Counted from the first letter of the stretch, positions 36,720 to 45,844 are shown. The stretch is DNA of 64,000 nucleotides from Microbacterium oleivorans (GCF_023715745.1 NZ_JAMBOV010000003.1:62001-126000), one strand, 5' to 3'. Numbers and translations are program-made. The notes: generated by a model from the letters alone, not told the origin.

Positions 36720-37234
36720 CTGTCATCCTCAATCGCTGTACTCGCAACGATGCGAGCGCCCGTAACAGATGTGGGATCCTGCTCGATCTCTACGTCCAGC
36801 GCGAAGATGTCAGGGCGATCAGGCGAAACCCGGGATTGACCGGCGGCGTCGACCACTGCGACTCCCGAGACGTCCTGACAGACCAGGATCTGTGCTGGCA
36901 TCTCTCCGGCCGAGATCGATGGCACCTCAGTTTCTCCGGACACCCTCCAGCCATCCGCGTGCATTTGTGTGAGGGTCTTCTTCTCGCTGGCTAGCGCCTC
37001 GCCGTCCAGTAAGGAATAGACGGGCTCGAAGGTGGCGGGGTCGCTGAGGTCGACACGGTTCAGGGCGTCGACGTAGGCGCGGTAGGTCGCCTCGGCGGCG
37101 GCGAAGGCTTCCTCTTCCGAAGCGAAGCCGGTCGGCGTGGGCGTCGGCGTCGGTGCACTCGCGGGCGCGCACGCCGCGAGGGCCGCCGCGAGCACGGTCG
37201 TCGCCAGCAGGGCAGCACAACGTCGAGCGGTCAT
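36713..37234 (-). CDS. Lipoprotein of unknown function
   Basis: The 173-aa product has a lipoprotein signal with lipobox LAAC (lipid cysteine near residue 21), a short Thr-Pro repeat spacer, and a domain with EEAFAAAEATYRAYVDALN that looks NTF2-like. I chose ATG 37234 because it starts the signal sequence (MTARRCAALL). The gene overlaps the PKD-like gene by 7 bp. The 3' half (roughly 36713-37015) uses more A/T-ending codons than the 5' half, so the gene looks mosaic. Confidence 0.75.
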   Translation of the reverse strand: MTARRCAALLATTVLAAALAACAPASAPTPTPTPTGFASEEEAFAAAEATYRAYVDALNRVDLSDPATFEPVYSLLDGEALASEKKTLTQMHADGWRVSGETEVPSISAGEMPAQILVCQDVSGVAVVDAAGQSRVSPDRPDIFALDVEIEQDPTSVTGARIVASTAIEDDRC

Positions 37235-37325
37235 GCGACCACGGTAGTGACCGGGGCCGCCCTCCTCGCGGGTTCTCCACAGCGCGTAAGCTCGCGGGCG
37301 TCGATCATGCGGCGGGGGAGGGAAC

Positions 37326-37745
37326 ATGTCGTTCGGGGCTGCGGCATCCGCTCATCGGGGGCGTCGGCCTGCGCCGGACGCGCTCTGTCCCTGCGGCCGA
37401 CGGGCGTTCGCGGCATGCTGCGGACCCGTCCTCGACGGCGTTCCCGCCGAGACGCCCGAGGACCTCATGCGGTCCCGATACACGGCGTTCGCGCTGGCGG
37501 ATGCCCGGCACCTCGCCGACACCTGGTGGCCTGCGACGCGCCCCGATGACGTGTCGGTGGATGACGGGACCTCGTGGCTCGGCCTCGAGGTGCTCCGTTC
37601 TGAGACGACTCCCGACGGCCGCACGGGTCGAGTAGCGTTCCGGGCCCGATGGCGAGACACGGCGACGGGGGAGAGCCGACTCCTCGAGGAAGACAGCAGG
37701 TTCCTGAGGCGCGCTGGTCGCTGGTACTACGCAGACGCTCTCTGA
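37326..37745 (+). CDS. YchJ/UPF0225 family protein with SEC-C zinc motif
   Basis: This 139-aa protein has an N-terminal SEC-C zinc site (CPCGRRAFAACCG, near residues 21-33), a short helix LMRSRYTAFALADARHLADTW given here as a motif in part, and an NTF2-like beta sheet ending in FLRRAGRWYY. This is the UPF0225/YchJ layout. No activity is established for the family. It lies between the secreted pair and rpsA and is divergent from the lipoprotein gene. A TAAGCT box in the gap upstream may be its -10. Confidence 0.85.
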   Translation: MSFGAAASAHRGRRPAPDALCPCGRRAFAACCGPVLDGVPAETPEDLMRSRYTAFALADARHLADTWWPATRPDDVSVDDGTSWLGLEVLRSETTPDGRTGRVAFRARWRDTATGESRLLEEDSRFLRRAGRWYYADAL

Positions 37746-37892
37746 TACCCTGGAGTGTCACACGCGTGGCCCTTGCGCCGCGCCCGCGTGACATTGCACG
37801 AACAACCACCCTGCCACGATCGGTTGCCGCACGTCCTCGTGCGGACTGGCCCCGTGGCCCGAACACAACACCATCCAAGGACAACCCCCTAC
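37746..37892 (+). promoter_or_regulatory. rpsA promoter and leader
   Basis: This 147-bp gap holds a TACCCT box overlapping the stop of the gene upstream (37745-37750), a perfect 7-bp hairpin CCGCACG / CGTGCGG (37827-37833 with 37838-37844, loop TCCT), and AAGGAC about 10 nt before ATG 37893. A structured leader is in line with S1 autoregulation known in E. coli; whether that applies here is unknown. Confidence 0.45.
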
Positions 37893-39344
37893 ATGACTAA
37901 CGCAACGACCGCCCCGGCCACCAAGCAGGTCGCCATCAACGACATCGGATCTGCTGAGGACTTCCTGGCCGCGGTCGAGAAGACCCTGAAGTTCTTCAAC
38001 GACGGAGACCTGATCGAAGGCACCGTCGTGAAGATCGACCGCGACGAGGTCCTCCTCGACGTCGGCTACAAGACCGAGGGTGTCATCCCCTCGCGTGAGC
38101 TCTCGATCAAGCACGACGTCGACCCCAACGAGGTCGTCAACGTCGGCGACCAGGTCGAGGCCCTCGTCCTCCAGAAGGAGGACAAGGAAGGCCGCCTGAT
38201 CCTCTCCAAGAAGCGCGCGCAGTACGAGCGCGCCTGGGGAGACGTCGAGAAGATCAAGGAGAACGACGGTGTCGTCACCGGCTCCGTCATCGAGGTCGTC
38301 AAGGGTGGTCTCATCGTCGACATCGGCCTCCGCGGCTTCCTCCCCGCGTCGCTCATCGAGCTGCGTCGCGTCCGCGACCTGACGCCGTACCTCGGCCAGG
38401 AGATCGAGGCGAAGATCCTCGAGCTCGACAAGAACCGCAACAACGTCGTGCTCTCGCGCCGCGCCCTGCTCGAGCAGACGCAGTCCGAGTCGCGTTCGAA
38501 CTTCCTCAACAACCTCCACAAGGGTCAGGTCCGCAAGGGCACCGTCTCGTCGATCGTCAACTTCGGTGCGTTCGTCGACCTCGGTGGCGTCGACGGCCTC
38601 GTCCACGTCTCGGAGCTCTCGTGGAAGCACATCGAGCACGCATCCGAGGTCGTCGAGGTCGGCCAGGAGGTCACCGTCGAGATCCTCGAGGTCGATCTCG
38701 ACCGCGAGCGCGTCTCCCTGTCGCTGAAGGCGACGCAGGAGGACCCGTGGCAGGTCTTCGCCCGCACCCACGCGATCGGTCAGGTCGCGCCGGGCAAGGT
38801 CACCAAGCTCGTCCCGTTCGGTGCGTTCGTCCGCGTGGCCGACGGCATCGAGGGCCTCGTGCACATCTCCGAGCTGTCGGGCAAGCACGTCGAGCTCGCC
38901 GAGCAGGTCGTCTCCGTCGGTGAAGAGGTCTTCGTCAAGATCATCGACATCGACCTCGAGCGCCGCCGCATCTCGCTGTCGCTGAAGCAGGCCAACGAGT
39001 CGGTCGACCCCAACGGCACCGAGTTCGACCCGGCCCTCTACGGCATGGTCACCGAGTACGACGAGAACGGCGAGTACAAGTACCCCGAGGGCTTCGACCC
39101 CGAGACCAACCAGTGGAAGGAAGGCTTCGACGAGGCCCGCCTCGCCTGGGAGGCCGAGTACGCCGCTGCTCAGGGTCGCTGGGAGGCTCACAAGGCCGCC
39201 GTCGCCAAGGCTCTCGAGGCCGAGGCTGCTGCTCCCGCCGACTCGGGCTCGTCGTCCTTCTCGTCCGAGGTCTCGAGCGGTGCCGGCACCCTCGCCGACG
39301 ACGAGGCGCTGGCTGCTCTCCGCGAGAAGCTGTCCGGTCGCTGA
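37893..39344 (+). CDS. rpsA: 30S ribosomal protein S1
   Basis: S1 binds mRNA on the 30S subunit. The 483-aa product has four S1 RNA-binding domains: about residues 38-110 (DLIEGTVVKIDRDEVLLDVG), 127-193 (GSVIEVVKGGLIVDIGLRG), 210-280 (KGTVSSIVNFGAFVDLGG) and 295-365 (GKVTKLVPFGAFVRVADG). A long acidic and Ala-rich tail follows. Four domains are usual for actinobacteria, against six in E. coli. I chose ATG 37893 (MTNATTAPATKQVAIN); the frame upstream overlaps the leader. Codon use is very biased to C and G, as expected for high expression. Confidence 0.96.
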   Translation: MTNATTAPATKQVAINDIGSAEDFLAAVEKTLKFFNDGDLIEGTVVKIDRDEVLLDVGYKTEGVIPSRELSIKHDVDPNEVVNVGDQVEALVLQKEDKEGRLILSKKRAQYERAWGDVEKIKENDGVVTGSVIEVVKGGLIVDIGLRGFLPASLIELRRVRDLTPYLGQEIEAKILELDKNRNNVVLSRRALLEQTQSESRSNFLNNLHKGQVRKGTVSSIVNFGAFVDLGGVDGLVHVSELSWKHIEHASEVVEVGQEVTVEILEVDLDRERVSLSLKATQEDPWQVFARTHAIGQVAPGKVTKLVPFGAFVRVADGIEGLVHISELSGKHVELAEQVVSVGEEVFVKIIDIDLERRRISLSLKQANESVDPNGTEFDPALYGMVTEYDENGEYKYPEGFDPETNQWKEGFDEARLAWEAEYAAAQGRWEAHKAAVAKALEAEAAAPADSGSSSFSSEVSSGAGTLADDEALAALREKLSGR

Positions 39345-39361
39345 TCGACACCCGCATCACT

Positions 39362-39392
39362 GAGGGGTCGGAGCCGAGTGCTCCGGCCCCTC
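39362..39392 (+). terminator. Terminator after rpsA
   Basis: A 13-bp stem with one G-U pair (39362-39374 with 39380-39392) and a 5-nt loop is followed by GGTCGTTT. It lies 17 bp past the rpsA stop. Confidence 0.8.
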
Positions 39393-39432
39393 GGTCGTTT
39401 CCGGGCGGATGCCGCGGCGGCGTCCGGGCCGG

Positions 39433-39444
39433 TAACGTTCTCGT
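39433..39444 (+). promoter_or_regulatory. -10-like box for leaderless kinase gene
   Basis: TAACGT at 39433-39438 ends 6 nt before GTG 39445. No ribosome site is present, so a leaderless mRNA for the kinase is likely. Confidence 0.4.
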
Positions 39445-41175
39445 GTGGCAGATGCGGATCAGGGCGCGGCTCACGCTCACAGCGTGCCCACGGCTCCGCC
39501 CGCCGCCGGCGCGCGCGCCGAGCGGGCTGCGCGCTCGCGCGTGCCCTTGACGGAGCTGCGCGATCGGGTCGTCGCGAACAATCAGATCCTTCTGACCGCG
39601 ATCGTCGCCGGCATCTTCCTGTCCGGTTTCCCCGGTGGATGGATAGCGCAGGCCTCCACCTTCGCGGCCGGAGTCGTGCTCGTCGTCGTCGCCGCCCTCG
39701 CCAGCCTGGCCGTGCCCTGGTCGCGCATCCCCCCGTCGTGGGTCGCGATCGTCCCGCTGGTGGACATCGTCGCCATCGGGCTGATGCGCACGTCGGATGT
39801 GCCCGGGGTCGCCCTGCTGTGGGCGTTTCCCACTATGTGGCTGTCGAGCCTCGGGCGGGTCTGGCTGATCGTCGGCTGCGTCGGATCGATCAGCGCCTAC
39901 TGGATCGCGCTCGCCCTCGCGCCGTCATTCGAATTCACCTGGGGGATCATCGTCCTCCCCGCGGTCGTGATCGCGATCGGTGTCACCACCTACAACGGCA
40001 CGCGTCGCTTCCAGGCTCAGCGCGCACTCCTCGACAAGCAGAACGTCCGCTTGGCGGCGGCACTCCGGCACGCCAGCCGTCAGGAGCAGCTGCTCACCGA
40101 GGTCCTGGACACCGTCGACTTCGGGGTGCTCCGTGTCGGCACGGACGGGGAGATCACCTTCGTCAACGACGCTCTCGGCAAGTTCCAGCAGCGGATCCCG
40201 AGTTTCGGCCGGCTCGGCGCCACGCAGGAGATCTACGCCGCCGACGGCGAGACCCCCCTCGCACCGGACGAACGCCCCCTCGCCCGCATCCTCCGGGGCG
40301 AGACCTTCAGCGACCTCGTCGTCTGGTTCCCCATCTCGGAGTCCCGACGGGCCGCGATCAGCCTGACCGCACGTCGCATGAAAGATGCCGACGGGCGGCC
40401 CGCCGGCATCGTCCTCGTCGCGCGCGACGTCACCGAGGAGCGCACCGCCCTCAAGGCGCGGGACAGCCTGGTCGCGTCGGTCTCCCATGAGCTGCGGACG
40501 CCGCTGACCTCGATCATCGGGTACCTCGAGCTCGTCCTCGACCATGAGGATCTGCCTCCGGCGATCGCTCGCCAGGTCGACGTGGCCTACCGCAACAGCG
40601 AACGTCTCCTCGGGATCGTCTCGGGGATCCTTGCCGCCTCGACCGCGTCGCGCATGTCGGTCGAGGTCACCCTTTCTCCGCAGGAGACGGACCTCGCCGA
40701 CGTCGTGGCGGCGGCGGCATCCGATCTCGGACCGGTGGCGCGCGACCGGGCGATCCGGATCGACACGAGCGACCTGCTCCCGACCCCCGCGTTCATCGAC
40801 GCGGCGCGCGTCCGGCAGGTCGCCGACAACCTGCTCAGCAACGCCATCAAGTTCAATCGCGACGGCGGCACCATCACCGTGGGCGCGTCGACCGACGGCA
40901 GGCACTCCTGGTTCCTCGTCCGTGACAGCGGCATCGGACTCTCCTCGGAAGATCAGGAGCGGGTGTTCGAGCGCTTCTTCCGCGCCGAGAGCGGAGTGCC
41001 GGGCACCGGGCTCGGTCTCGCCATCAGCAGGGAGATCGTCCGGGCCCACGGCGGCGACATCACCGTGACATCGACGCTGGGGCTCGGGACGACCTTCATG
41101 GTGCGGTTGCCCGCCACGGCGGACACCGCGGCCGAAGCGGCTGATCGCTCCGCCTCGGGGGACGACGAGCGATGA
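39445..41175 (+). CDS. Orphan membrane sensor histidine kinase with PAS domain
   Basis: This 576-aa kinase has about six membrane helices (roughly residues 47-65, 68-90, 99-114, 120-138, 139-158 and 166-183), a coiled link, a PAS-like domain (216-332), a HisKA domain with the phospho-acceptor His348 in SVSHELRTPLTS, and an HATPase domain (NLLSNAIKFN, DSGIGLS, GTGLGLAIS). All catalytic motifs look intact. There is no response regulator beside it. Its stop overlaps the next gene by 4 bp (ATGA), so both are made together. The membrane part has almost no outer loop, so it may sense the membrane itself. Confidence 0.92.
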   Translation: MADADQGAAHAHSVPTAPPAAGARAERAARSRVPLTELRDRVVANNQILLTAIVAGIFLSGFPGGWIAQASTFAAGVVLVVVAALASLAVPWSRIPPSWVAIVPLVDIVAIGLMRTSDVPGVALLWAFPTMWLSSLGRVWLIVGCVGSISAYWIALALAPSFEFTWGIIVLPAVVIAIGVTTYNGTRRFQAQRALLDKQNVRLAAALRHASRQEQLLTEVLDTVDFGVLRVGTDGEITFVNDALGKFQQRIPSFGRLGATQEIYAADGETPLAPDERPLARILRGETFSDLVVWFPISESRRAAISLTARRMKDADGRPAGIVLVARDVTEERTALKARDSLVASVSHELRTPLTSIIGYLELVLDHEDLPPAIARQVDVAYRNSERLLGIVSGILAASTASRMSVEVTLSPQETDLADVVAAAASDLGPVARDRAIRIDTSDLLPTPAFIDAARVRQVADNLLSNAIKFNRDGGTITVGASTDGRHSWFLVRDSGIGLSSEDQERVFERFFRAESGVPGTGLGLAISREIVRAHGGDITVTSTLGLGTTFMVRLPATADTAAEAADRSASGDDER

Positions 41176-42359
41176 CCCTGGACCTCTTCTCGGTGACCGT
41201 CATGACGGCCATCGTCGCTCTGACCGCCGCGGGGATCTTCGTCGTGGAGACTTTGCGCCGCCGCGACACCGGAGCGGGCCGCCTCTGGGCCGTGGGCTAC
41301 CTCTGCGGAACGGCGACGACCTTCGCCTACATCTCATGGGCCTCGGGGATCGGCGGCGCCGTCGCGATCGCCATCGGGAACGCGTCGTTCGCGCTCACCC
41401 CCGCGTTCATCTGGCTCGGGAACCGCCGCTTCAACGACCGCCCCATCACCTGGCCCGCTGTGATCGTCGGAGTGCTCACGGTCGCATCGTTCCTCGCCGC
41501 GGTGATCCGAGTGCCCGAAGACGGCAGCTGGGGCGGCTGGCCCGTCATGGTGGTGACCATCATCGGATTGTTCGCCGCGGGGGGTGTCGAAGCGCTGAGG
41601 CGTCCGATGGGGCGGGTCGGGAACGCGCAGCTGTTCGCCTTCGTACTCCTCGCCGCCGCCGTCTACTACAGCGCGCGGCTCGTGGTGTTCCTCGCGGACG
41701 GGCCGGAGGGCGACTTCTTCACGACGTGGTTCGGATCCGTGTCGGCCAACATCGCCACCGTCGTGCTGACCATGGTCGCTGTCGTCGTGACCTCCATCCT
41801 CCGTTCCACCAAGAGCGCGACGCGCCGTTTTGAGTGGCTGAGCGAGAACGGTGTCGCCGCGGACGGCGTGATGCTCGCGGGGACCTATCGCGACGCGCTC
41901 CGCGACGTGGCCGAACGGGCGAGCTGGCGGCAGGATCTGCTGAGCGTCGTCGTCGTGGGCATCGACGGCATGGACGAGATGGCTGCGGCGTTCGGGTCGG
42001 ATGCCGCAGACGAGCTCGCGGCGCAGTGGCGGCGCGCCGTGCGCCGACACGCCCCGGCGTCGGCGTTCGTGGGGGAGGACGGCGACTCGACCCTGTCGGT
42101 GTGCGTCGTCTCGAGTACCGCGGCGGAGGCACGCCGTCAGGCGGCGGCGATCTACCGCGGCTGCATCGACGACCTCGCCGGCAACCCGACGGGGCTGCTG
42201 CCGATCGTCGGTGTGGGGGTCGCGCTGACGGAGACGATGGGGTACGAACCGATCGTGCTGCTGAACGCCGCGCGAGCGGCGGCGCTCCGCGCCTCCCGCA
42301 GCTTGGAGGCCTCCGTTCTGTTCGGCGGCCCCGATGACCGCGGACCCGCCCGGGTCTGA
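41172..42359 (+). CDS. 7-TM protein with degenerate GGDEF domain
   Basis: The 395-aa product has about seven hydrophobic helices (residues 4-26, 37-56, 60-82, 93-113, 120-137, 150-175 and 188-210). A cytoplasmic domain follows (about 215-390) with the outline of a GGDEF domain: VVVGIDGMDEM (260-270), FGSDAADELA (274-283) and, where RYGGDEF is expected, FVGEDGD (299-305). The GG[DE]EF core is lost, so it is unlikely to make c-di-GMP and may bind a ligand or a partner. The overlap with the kinase gene suggests a two-part membrane module. No homologous function is known to me. Confidence 0.8.
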   Translation: MTLDLFSVTVMTAIVALTAAGIFVVETLRRRDTGAGRLWAVGYLCGTATTFAYISWASGIGGAVAIAIGNASFALTPAFIWLGNRRFNDRPITWPAVIVGVLTVASFLAAVIRVPEDGSWGGWPVMVVTIIGLFAAGGVEALRRPMGRVGNAQLFAFVLLAAAVYYSARLVVFLADGPEGDFFTTWFGSVSANIATVVLTMVAVVVTSILRSTKSATRRFEWLSENGVAADGVMLAGTYRDALRDVAERASWRQDLLSVVVVGIDGMDEMAAAFGSDAADELAAQWRRAVRRHAPASAFVGEDGDSTLSVCVVSSTAAEARRQAAAIYRGCIDDLAGNPTGLLPIVGVGVALTETMGYEPIVLLNAARAAALRASRSLEASVLFGGPDDRGPARV

Positions 42360-42381
42360 CGTGGCGTGGCATCCTCGGAGG

Positions 42382-42978
42382 GTGACTCTCATCGCATTGA
42401 CCGGCGGCATCGCGTCGGGGAAGTCCACGATCGCGCGTCGACTCGCCGAGCATGGCGCGGTGATCGTCGACGCGGACGCCATCGTCCGCGAGGTGCAGCG
42501 AGCCGGGTCGCCGGTGCTCGCAGAGATCGCGGCCTCCTTCGGCGACGACGTGCTGACGCAAGCGGGCGAACTGGACCGCCCGCGTCTCGCATCACGCGTC
42601 TTCGGTGATGAGGATGCCGTGCGCACGCTCAACGCGATCGTGCACCCGGCGGTCCGGGCCGAGTCCGCCGCGCGCTTCGCCGCAGCCCACGCCGCCGATC
42701 CGGGAGCGATCGTCGTCTACGACGTGCCGCTGCTCCTGGAAGCCCGAGCCGAGGATCCCTGGGAGCTGGTGGTCGTGGCCCACGCGCCCGTCGAGCTGCG
42801 CCGGGAGCGGCTCGTCTCGCTGCGGGGGATGAGCCCCGCCGACGCCGACGCCCGCATCGCGTCGCAGGTCGACGACGGTCGCCGGCTCGCGATCGCCGAT
42901 GTCGTGATCGACACGACCGGGTCGATGGAGGAGACGGTCGCGCAGGTCGATGCGCTGTGGGAGCGCCTGACCCGCTGA
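42382..42978 (+). CDS. coaE: Dephospho-CoA kinase
   Basis: CoaE phosphorylates dephospho-CoA, the last step of CoA synthesis. The 198-aa product starts with the P-loop [16 protein letters not shown] (residues 5-20), then [18 protein letters not shown], and YDVPLLLEA, all CoaE blocks. I chose GTG 42382, which gives the typical start just before the P-loop, although GGAGG directly touches it. Upstream in-frame starts (ATG 42334, GTG 42361) remain possible. The next gene is uvrB. Confidence 0.94.
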   Translation: MTLIALTGGIASGKSTIARRLAEHGAVIVDADAIVREVQRAGSPVLAEIAASFGDDVLTQAGELDRPRLASRVFGDEDAVRTLNAIVHPAVRAESAARFAAAHAADPGAIVVYDVPLLLEARAEDPWELVVVAHAPVELRRERLVSLRGMSPADADARIASQVDDGRRLAIADVVIDTTGSMEETVAQVDALWERLTR

Positions 42979-43025
42979 GGTCCACGCCGACGGCGAACGC
43001 CGGAGCCGGTGTCGGAGGCCACGCC

Positions 43026-43037
43026 TACGCTGGGAGC
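43026..43037 (+). promoter_or_regulatory. -10-like box before uvrB
   Basis: TACGCT at 43026-43031 ends 6 nt before ATG 43038, with GGGAG between. No LexA box was recognised here by eye. Confidence 0.3.
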
Positions 43038-45119
43038 ATGCAGACCACGCGCTCCGTCCGACCCTTCGAGGTCGTCAGCGAGTACCAGCCCAGCGGCGAT
43101 CAGCCGCAGGCGATCGCGGACCTCGCCTCCCGCATCAATGCGGGCGAGACCGATGTCGTCCTGCTCGGTGCGACGGGTACCGGTAAGTCCGCGACGACGG
43201 CCTGGCTGATCGAGCAGGTGCAGCGTCCGACTCTCGTGCTCGCACACAACAAGACGCTCGCGGCGCAGCTCGCGAACGAGTTCCGCGATCTCATGCCTAA
43301 CAACGCTGTCGAGTACTTCGTCAGCTACTACGACTACTACCAGCCCGAGGCGTACGTCCCGCAGACGGACACCTTCATCGAGAAGGACTCGTCGATCAAC
43401 GCCGAGGTGGAGCGGCTGCGTCACTCCACGACCAACTCATTGCTGAGCCGGCGGGACGTCGTGGTCGTGTCCACGGTGTCGTGCATCTACGGCCTCGGTG
43501 CGCCGGAGGAGTACCTTCGCGCCATGGTCGCCCTGCAGGTGGGGGAGCGGTACGACCGTGACGCCCTCATCCGCAAGTTCATCGCGATGCAGTACAACCG
43601 CAACGACGTCGACTTCTCGCGCGGCAACTTCCGCGTCCGCGGCGACACGATCGAGATCATCCCGGTGTACGAGGAGTACGCCGTGCGGATCGAGCTCTTC
43701 GGCGACGAGATCGAGGCGCTGTACATGCTGCATCCGCTCACCGGCGACGTCGTGCAGAAGCTCGAGAGCGTGCCGATCTTCCCGGCATCCCACTACGTCG
43801 CGGGCACCGAGACGGTGCAGCGAGCGATCGGCACGATCGAGCACGAGCTCGAGGAGCGACTCAAGGAGTTCGAGTCGCAGGGCAAGCTGCTCGAGGCCCA
43901 GCGCCTGCGCATGCGCACAACCTTCGACCTCGAGATGCTGCAGCAGCTCGGATTCTGCTCGGGCATCGAGAACTACTCACGTCACCTCGACGGCCGGATG
44001 CCGGGCGAGGCACCGCACACTCTCCTCGACTTCTTCCCCGACGACTTCCTGCTCGTCATCGACGAGTCTCACGTCACGGTCCCGCAGATCGGTGCGATGT
44101 ACGAGGGGGATGCCTCGCGCAAGCGCACGCTCGTCGACCACGGGTTCCGTCTGCCGAGCGCCATGGACAACCGTCCCCTCCGGTTCGATGAGTTCAAGCA
44201 GCGGATCGGTCAGACGGTGTACCTCTCGGCGACGCCCGGTCGGTACGAGATGGGGATCGCCGACGGTGTCGTCGAACAGATCATCCGTCCCACCGGGCTC
44301 GTCGACCCGGAGATCATCGTCAAGCCCTCGAAGGGGCAGATCGATGACCTGCTCGAGGAGATCCAGCTGCGCGTCGAGCGGGACGAACGGGTGCTCGTCA
44401 CGACCCTCACCAAGAAGATGGCCGAGGAGCTCACGGACTTCCTCGGCGAGCACGGCGTCCGGGTGCGTTATCTGCACTCCGACGTGGACACGCTCCGACG
44501 GGTCGAGCTGCTGACCGAGCTGCGCCAGGGAGTGTACGACGTCCTCGTGGGCATCAACCTGCTCCGCGAAGGTCTCGACCTGCCCGAGGTGTCGCTCGTC
44601 GCGATCCTGGATGCCGACAAGGAGGGGTTCCTGCGCTCGGGGACGTCCCTCATCCAGACCATCGGCCGCGCGGCGCGCAACGTGTCCGGCCAGGTGCACA
44701 TGTACGCCGACAAGATCACCGACTCGATGGCGGCCGCCATCGAGGAGACCGAGCGGCGTCGTGAGAAGCAGATCGCCTACAACCTCGAGAACGGCATCGA
44801 CCCGCAGCCGCTGCGCAAGAAGATCGCGGACATCACCGATGCGCTCGCGCGCGAGGCCAGCGACACGCGCGACATGATGGACGGCCGCAGCAAGGGGAAG
44901 ACCAAGTCCGGCAAGGGCAAGAGTCCGACGCCGCAGCTGCGGCGCGAGGGGATCGCAGCCGAGGGGGCGAACCAGCTCGAGGCAACGATCGAGGACCTCA
45001 CCCGTCAGATGCTCGCGGCCGCCGACGAACTGAAGTTCGAACTCGCCGGACGGCTGCGCGACGAGGTGCAGGACCTCAAGAAGGAGCTACGCGCGATGGA
45101 GCGCGCCGGGCACGCCTGA
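43038..45119 (+). CDS. uvrB: Excinuclease ABC subunit B
   Basis: UvrB is the helicase-like damage verifier of nucleotide excision repair. The 693-aa product has the Walker A motif [10 protein letters not shown] (residues 42-51), the hairpin region with [14 protein letters not shown], the DEAD-like VIDESHV, helicase motif VI (QTIGRAARN), and a C-terminal UVR motif ([16 protein letters not shown]) that binds UvrC. I chose ATG 43038 ([13 protein letters not shown]), since the frame upstream lies in coaE. uvrA and uvrC are close downstream. Confidence 0.97.
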   Translation: MQTTRSVRPFEVVSEYQPSGDQPQAIADLASRINAGETDVVLLGATGTGKSATTAWLIEQVQRPTLVLAHNKTLAAQLANEFRDLMPNNAVEYFVSYYDYYQPEAYVPQTDTFIEKDSSINAEVERLRHSTTNSLLSRRDVVVVSTVSCIYGLGAPEEYLRAMVALQVGERYDRDALIRKFIAMQYNRNDVDFSRGNFRVRGDTIEIIPVYEEYAVRIELFGDEIEALYMLHPLTGDVVQKLESVPIFPASHYVAGTETVQRAIGTIEHELEERLKEFESQGKLLEAQRLRMRTTFDLEMLQQLGFCSGIENYSRHLDGRMPGEAPHTLLDFFPDDFLLVIDESHVTVPQIGAMYEGDASRKRTLVDHGFRLPSAMDNRPLRFDEFKQRIGQTVYLSATPGRYEMGIADGVVEQIIRPTGLVDPEIIVKPSKGQIDDLLEEIQLRVERDERVLVTTLTKKMAEELTDFLGEHGVRVRYLHSDVDTLRRVELLTELRQGVYDVLVGINLLREGLDLPEVSLVAILDADKEGFLRSGTSLIQTIGRAARNVSGQVHMYADKITDSMAAAIEETERRREKQIAYNLENGIDPQPLRKKIADITDALAREASDTRDMMDGRSKGKTKSGKGKSPTPQLRREGIAAEGANQLEATIEDLTRQMLAAADELKFELAGRLRDEVQDLKKELRAMERAGHA

Positions 45120-45125
45120 GGCGCG

Positions 45126-45362
45126 TCAGGGGCAGTGCATCAGCGGCCGCTCGCCCGAGCGGTCGAAGGTGTGCATCGACATCGGGTGGCCGCAGAGCGG
45201 GCAGGCGCGTTCGCTCCTGACCGGCTCGGGCTCGGTCTCGTAGGGGCCGACCGAGGCGGGACCGGCGTACCGGATGAGGCGACTGTTCCACCACCGGTAG
45301 AACCCGCCGGCGGCACGGATCCGTTCCCGAAGCGGTGGTCGTGACTCCTGGTCGCCATTCAT
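45126..45362 (-). CDS. Small zinc-ribbon protein, unknown function
   Basis: I do not recognise a family. The 78-aa product has a basic N-terminal half (PPLRERIRAAGGFYRWWNSR) and a C-terminal CPLCGHPMSMHTF motif with a last cysteine two residues before the end (MHCP), giving a possible Cys3His zinc site. ATG 45362 lies 7 nt after TATACT in the shared palindrome, so it is probably leaderless. It is divergent from the OhrR-like gene and converges with uvrB. Shared control by the regulator is likely. Confidence 0.7.
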   Translation of the reverse strand: MNGDQESRPPLRERIRAAGGFYRWWNSRLIRYAGPASVGPYETEPEPVRSERACPLCGHPMSMHTFDRSGERPLMHCP

Positions 45363-45385
45363 AATGATTAGTATACTAACTATTA
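45362..45385. promoter_or_regulatory. Palindromic operator with two-way -10 box
   Basis: The perfect 12-bp palindrome TTAGTATACTAA (45368-45379) lies inside a 24-bp imperfect one, TAAT-N2-TTAGTATACTAA-N2-ATTA. The core contains TATACT on both strands, so it can be the -10 for both the MarR-type gene and the small zinc-ribbon gene. AT-rich palindromes of this size are typical MarR-family sites. A bound dimer would block both promoters. Confidence 0.8.
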
Positions 45386-45400
45386 GGACGAGGAGGATCG

Positions 45401-45844
45401 ATGGATGACGATGACGTGCTGAAGCTCGAGAGCCAACTCTGCTTCGCGATCGTCACCGCCGCACGCAACGTCGTCGCGATCTATCGCCCTGTCCTCGAAC
45501 CGCTCGGACTCACGCACCCGCAGTACCTCGTGATGCTCGCGCTCTGGGAGAGAGCGCCGCAGTCGCTCACCGAGTTGGCGACCGCCCTTGCGGTCGAGCC
45601 CGCCAGCTTGTCGCCGACCATCAAACGACTCGAGACGCAAGGACGAGTCGTCCGGCGCCGGCGCCCCGCGGACGAGCGTGTGCTCGACATCGCGCTGACC
45701 GATGACGGTGCGGCGCTCAGGGAGCGTGCACTCGACGTGCCGCGGCAGATCATGGCACGGGTCGGCCTCGGGGTGGCGGACGTCGAACGCTTGCGAGACG
45801 GCTTGCGGCCCTTCGCCGGAAGTCGACCCGCGCCCGAGGACTGA
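45401..45844 (+). CDS. MarR-family regulator, OhrR-like
   Basis: This 147-aa winged-helix protein resembles OhrR, which senses organic peroxides by oxidation of one cysteine. The N-terminal LESQLCFAIVTAARN carries Cys14 at the place of the OhrR sensor cysteine, followed by the family stretch LGLTHPQYLVMLALWE. The DNA-binding helix lies in VEPASLSPTIKRLE, with the wing RRRRPADERV. GAGGAGG precedes ATG 45401. It probably binds the palindrome just upstream, repressing itself and the divergent gene. No ohr gene is near, unlike the usual ohrR-ohr pair. Confidence 0.85.
   Translation: MDDDDVLKLESQLCFAIVTAARNVVAIYRPVLEPLGLTHPQYLVMLALWERAPQSLTELATALAVEPASLSPTIKRLETQGRVVRRRRPADERVLDIALTDDGAALRERALDVPRQIMARVGLGVADVERLRDGLRPFAGSRPAPED

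Noticed and set aside
41172..42359. Active diguanylate cyclase
   Set aside because: The GG[DE]EF core is replaced by FVGEDGD, so c-di-GMP synthesis is unlikely; kept as a degenerate domain.
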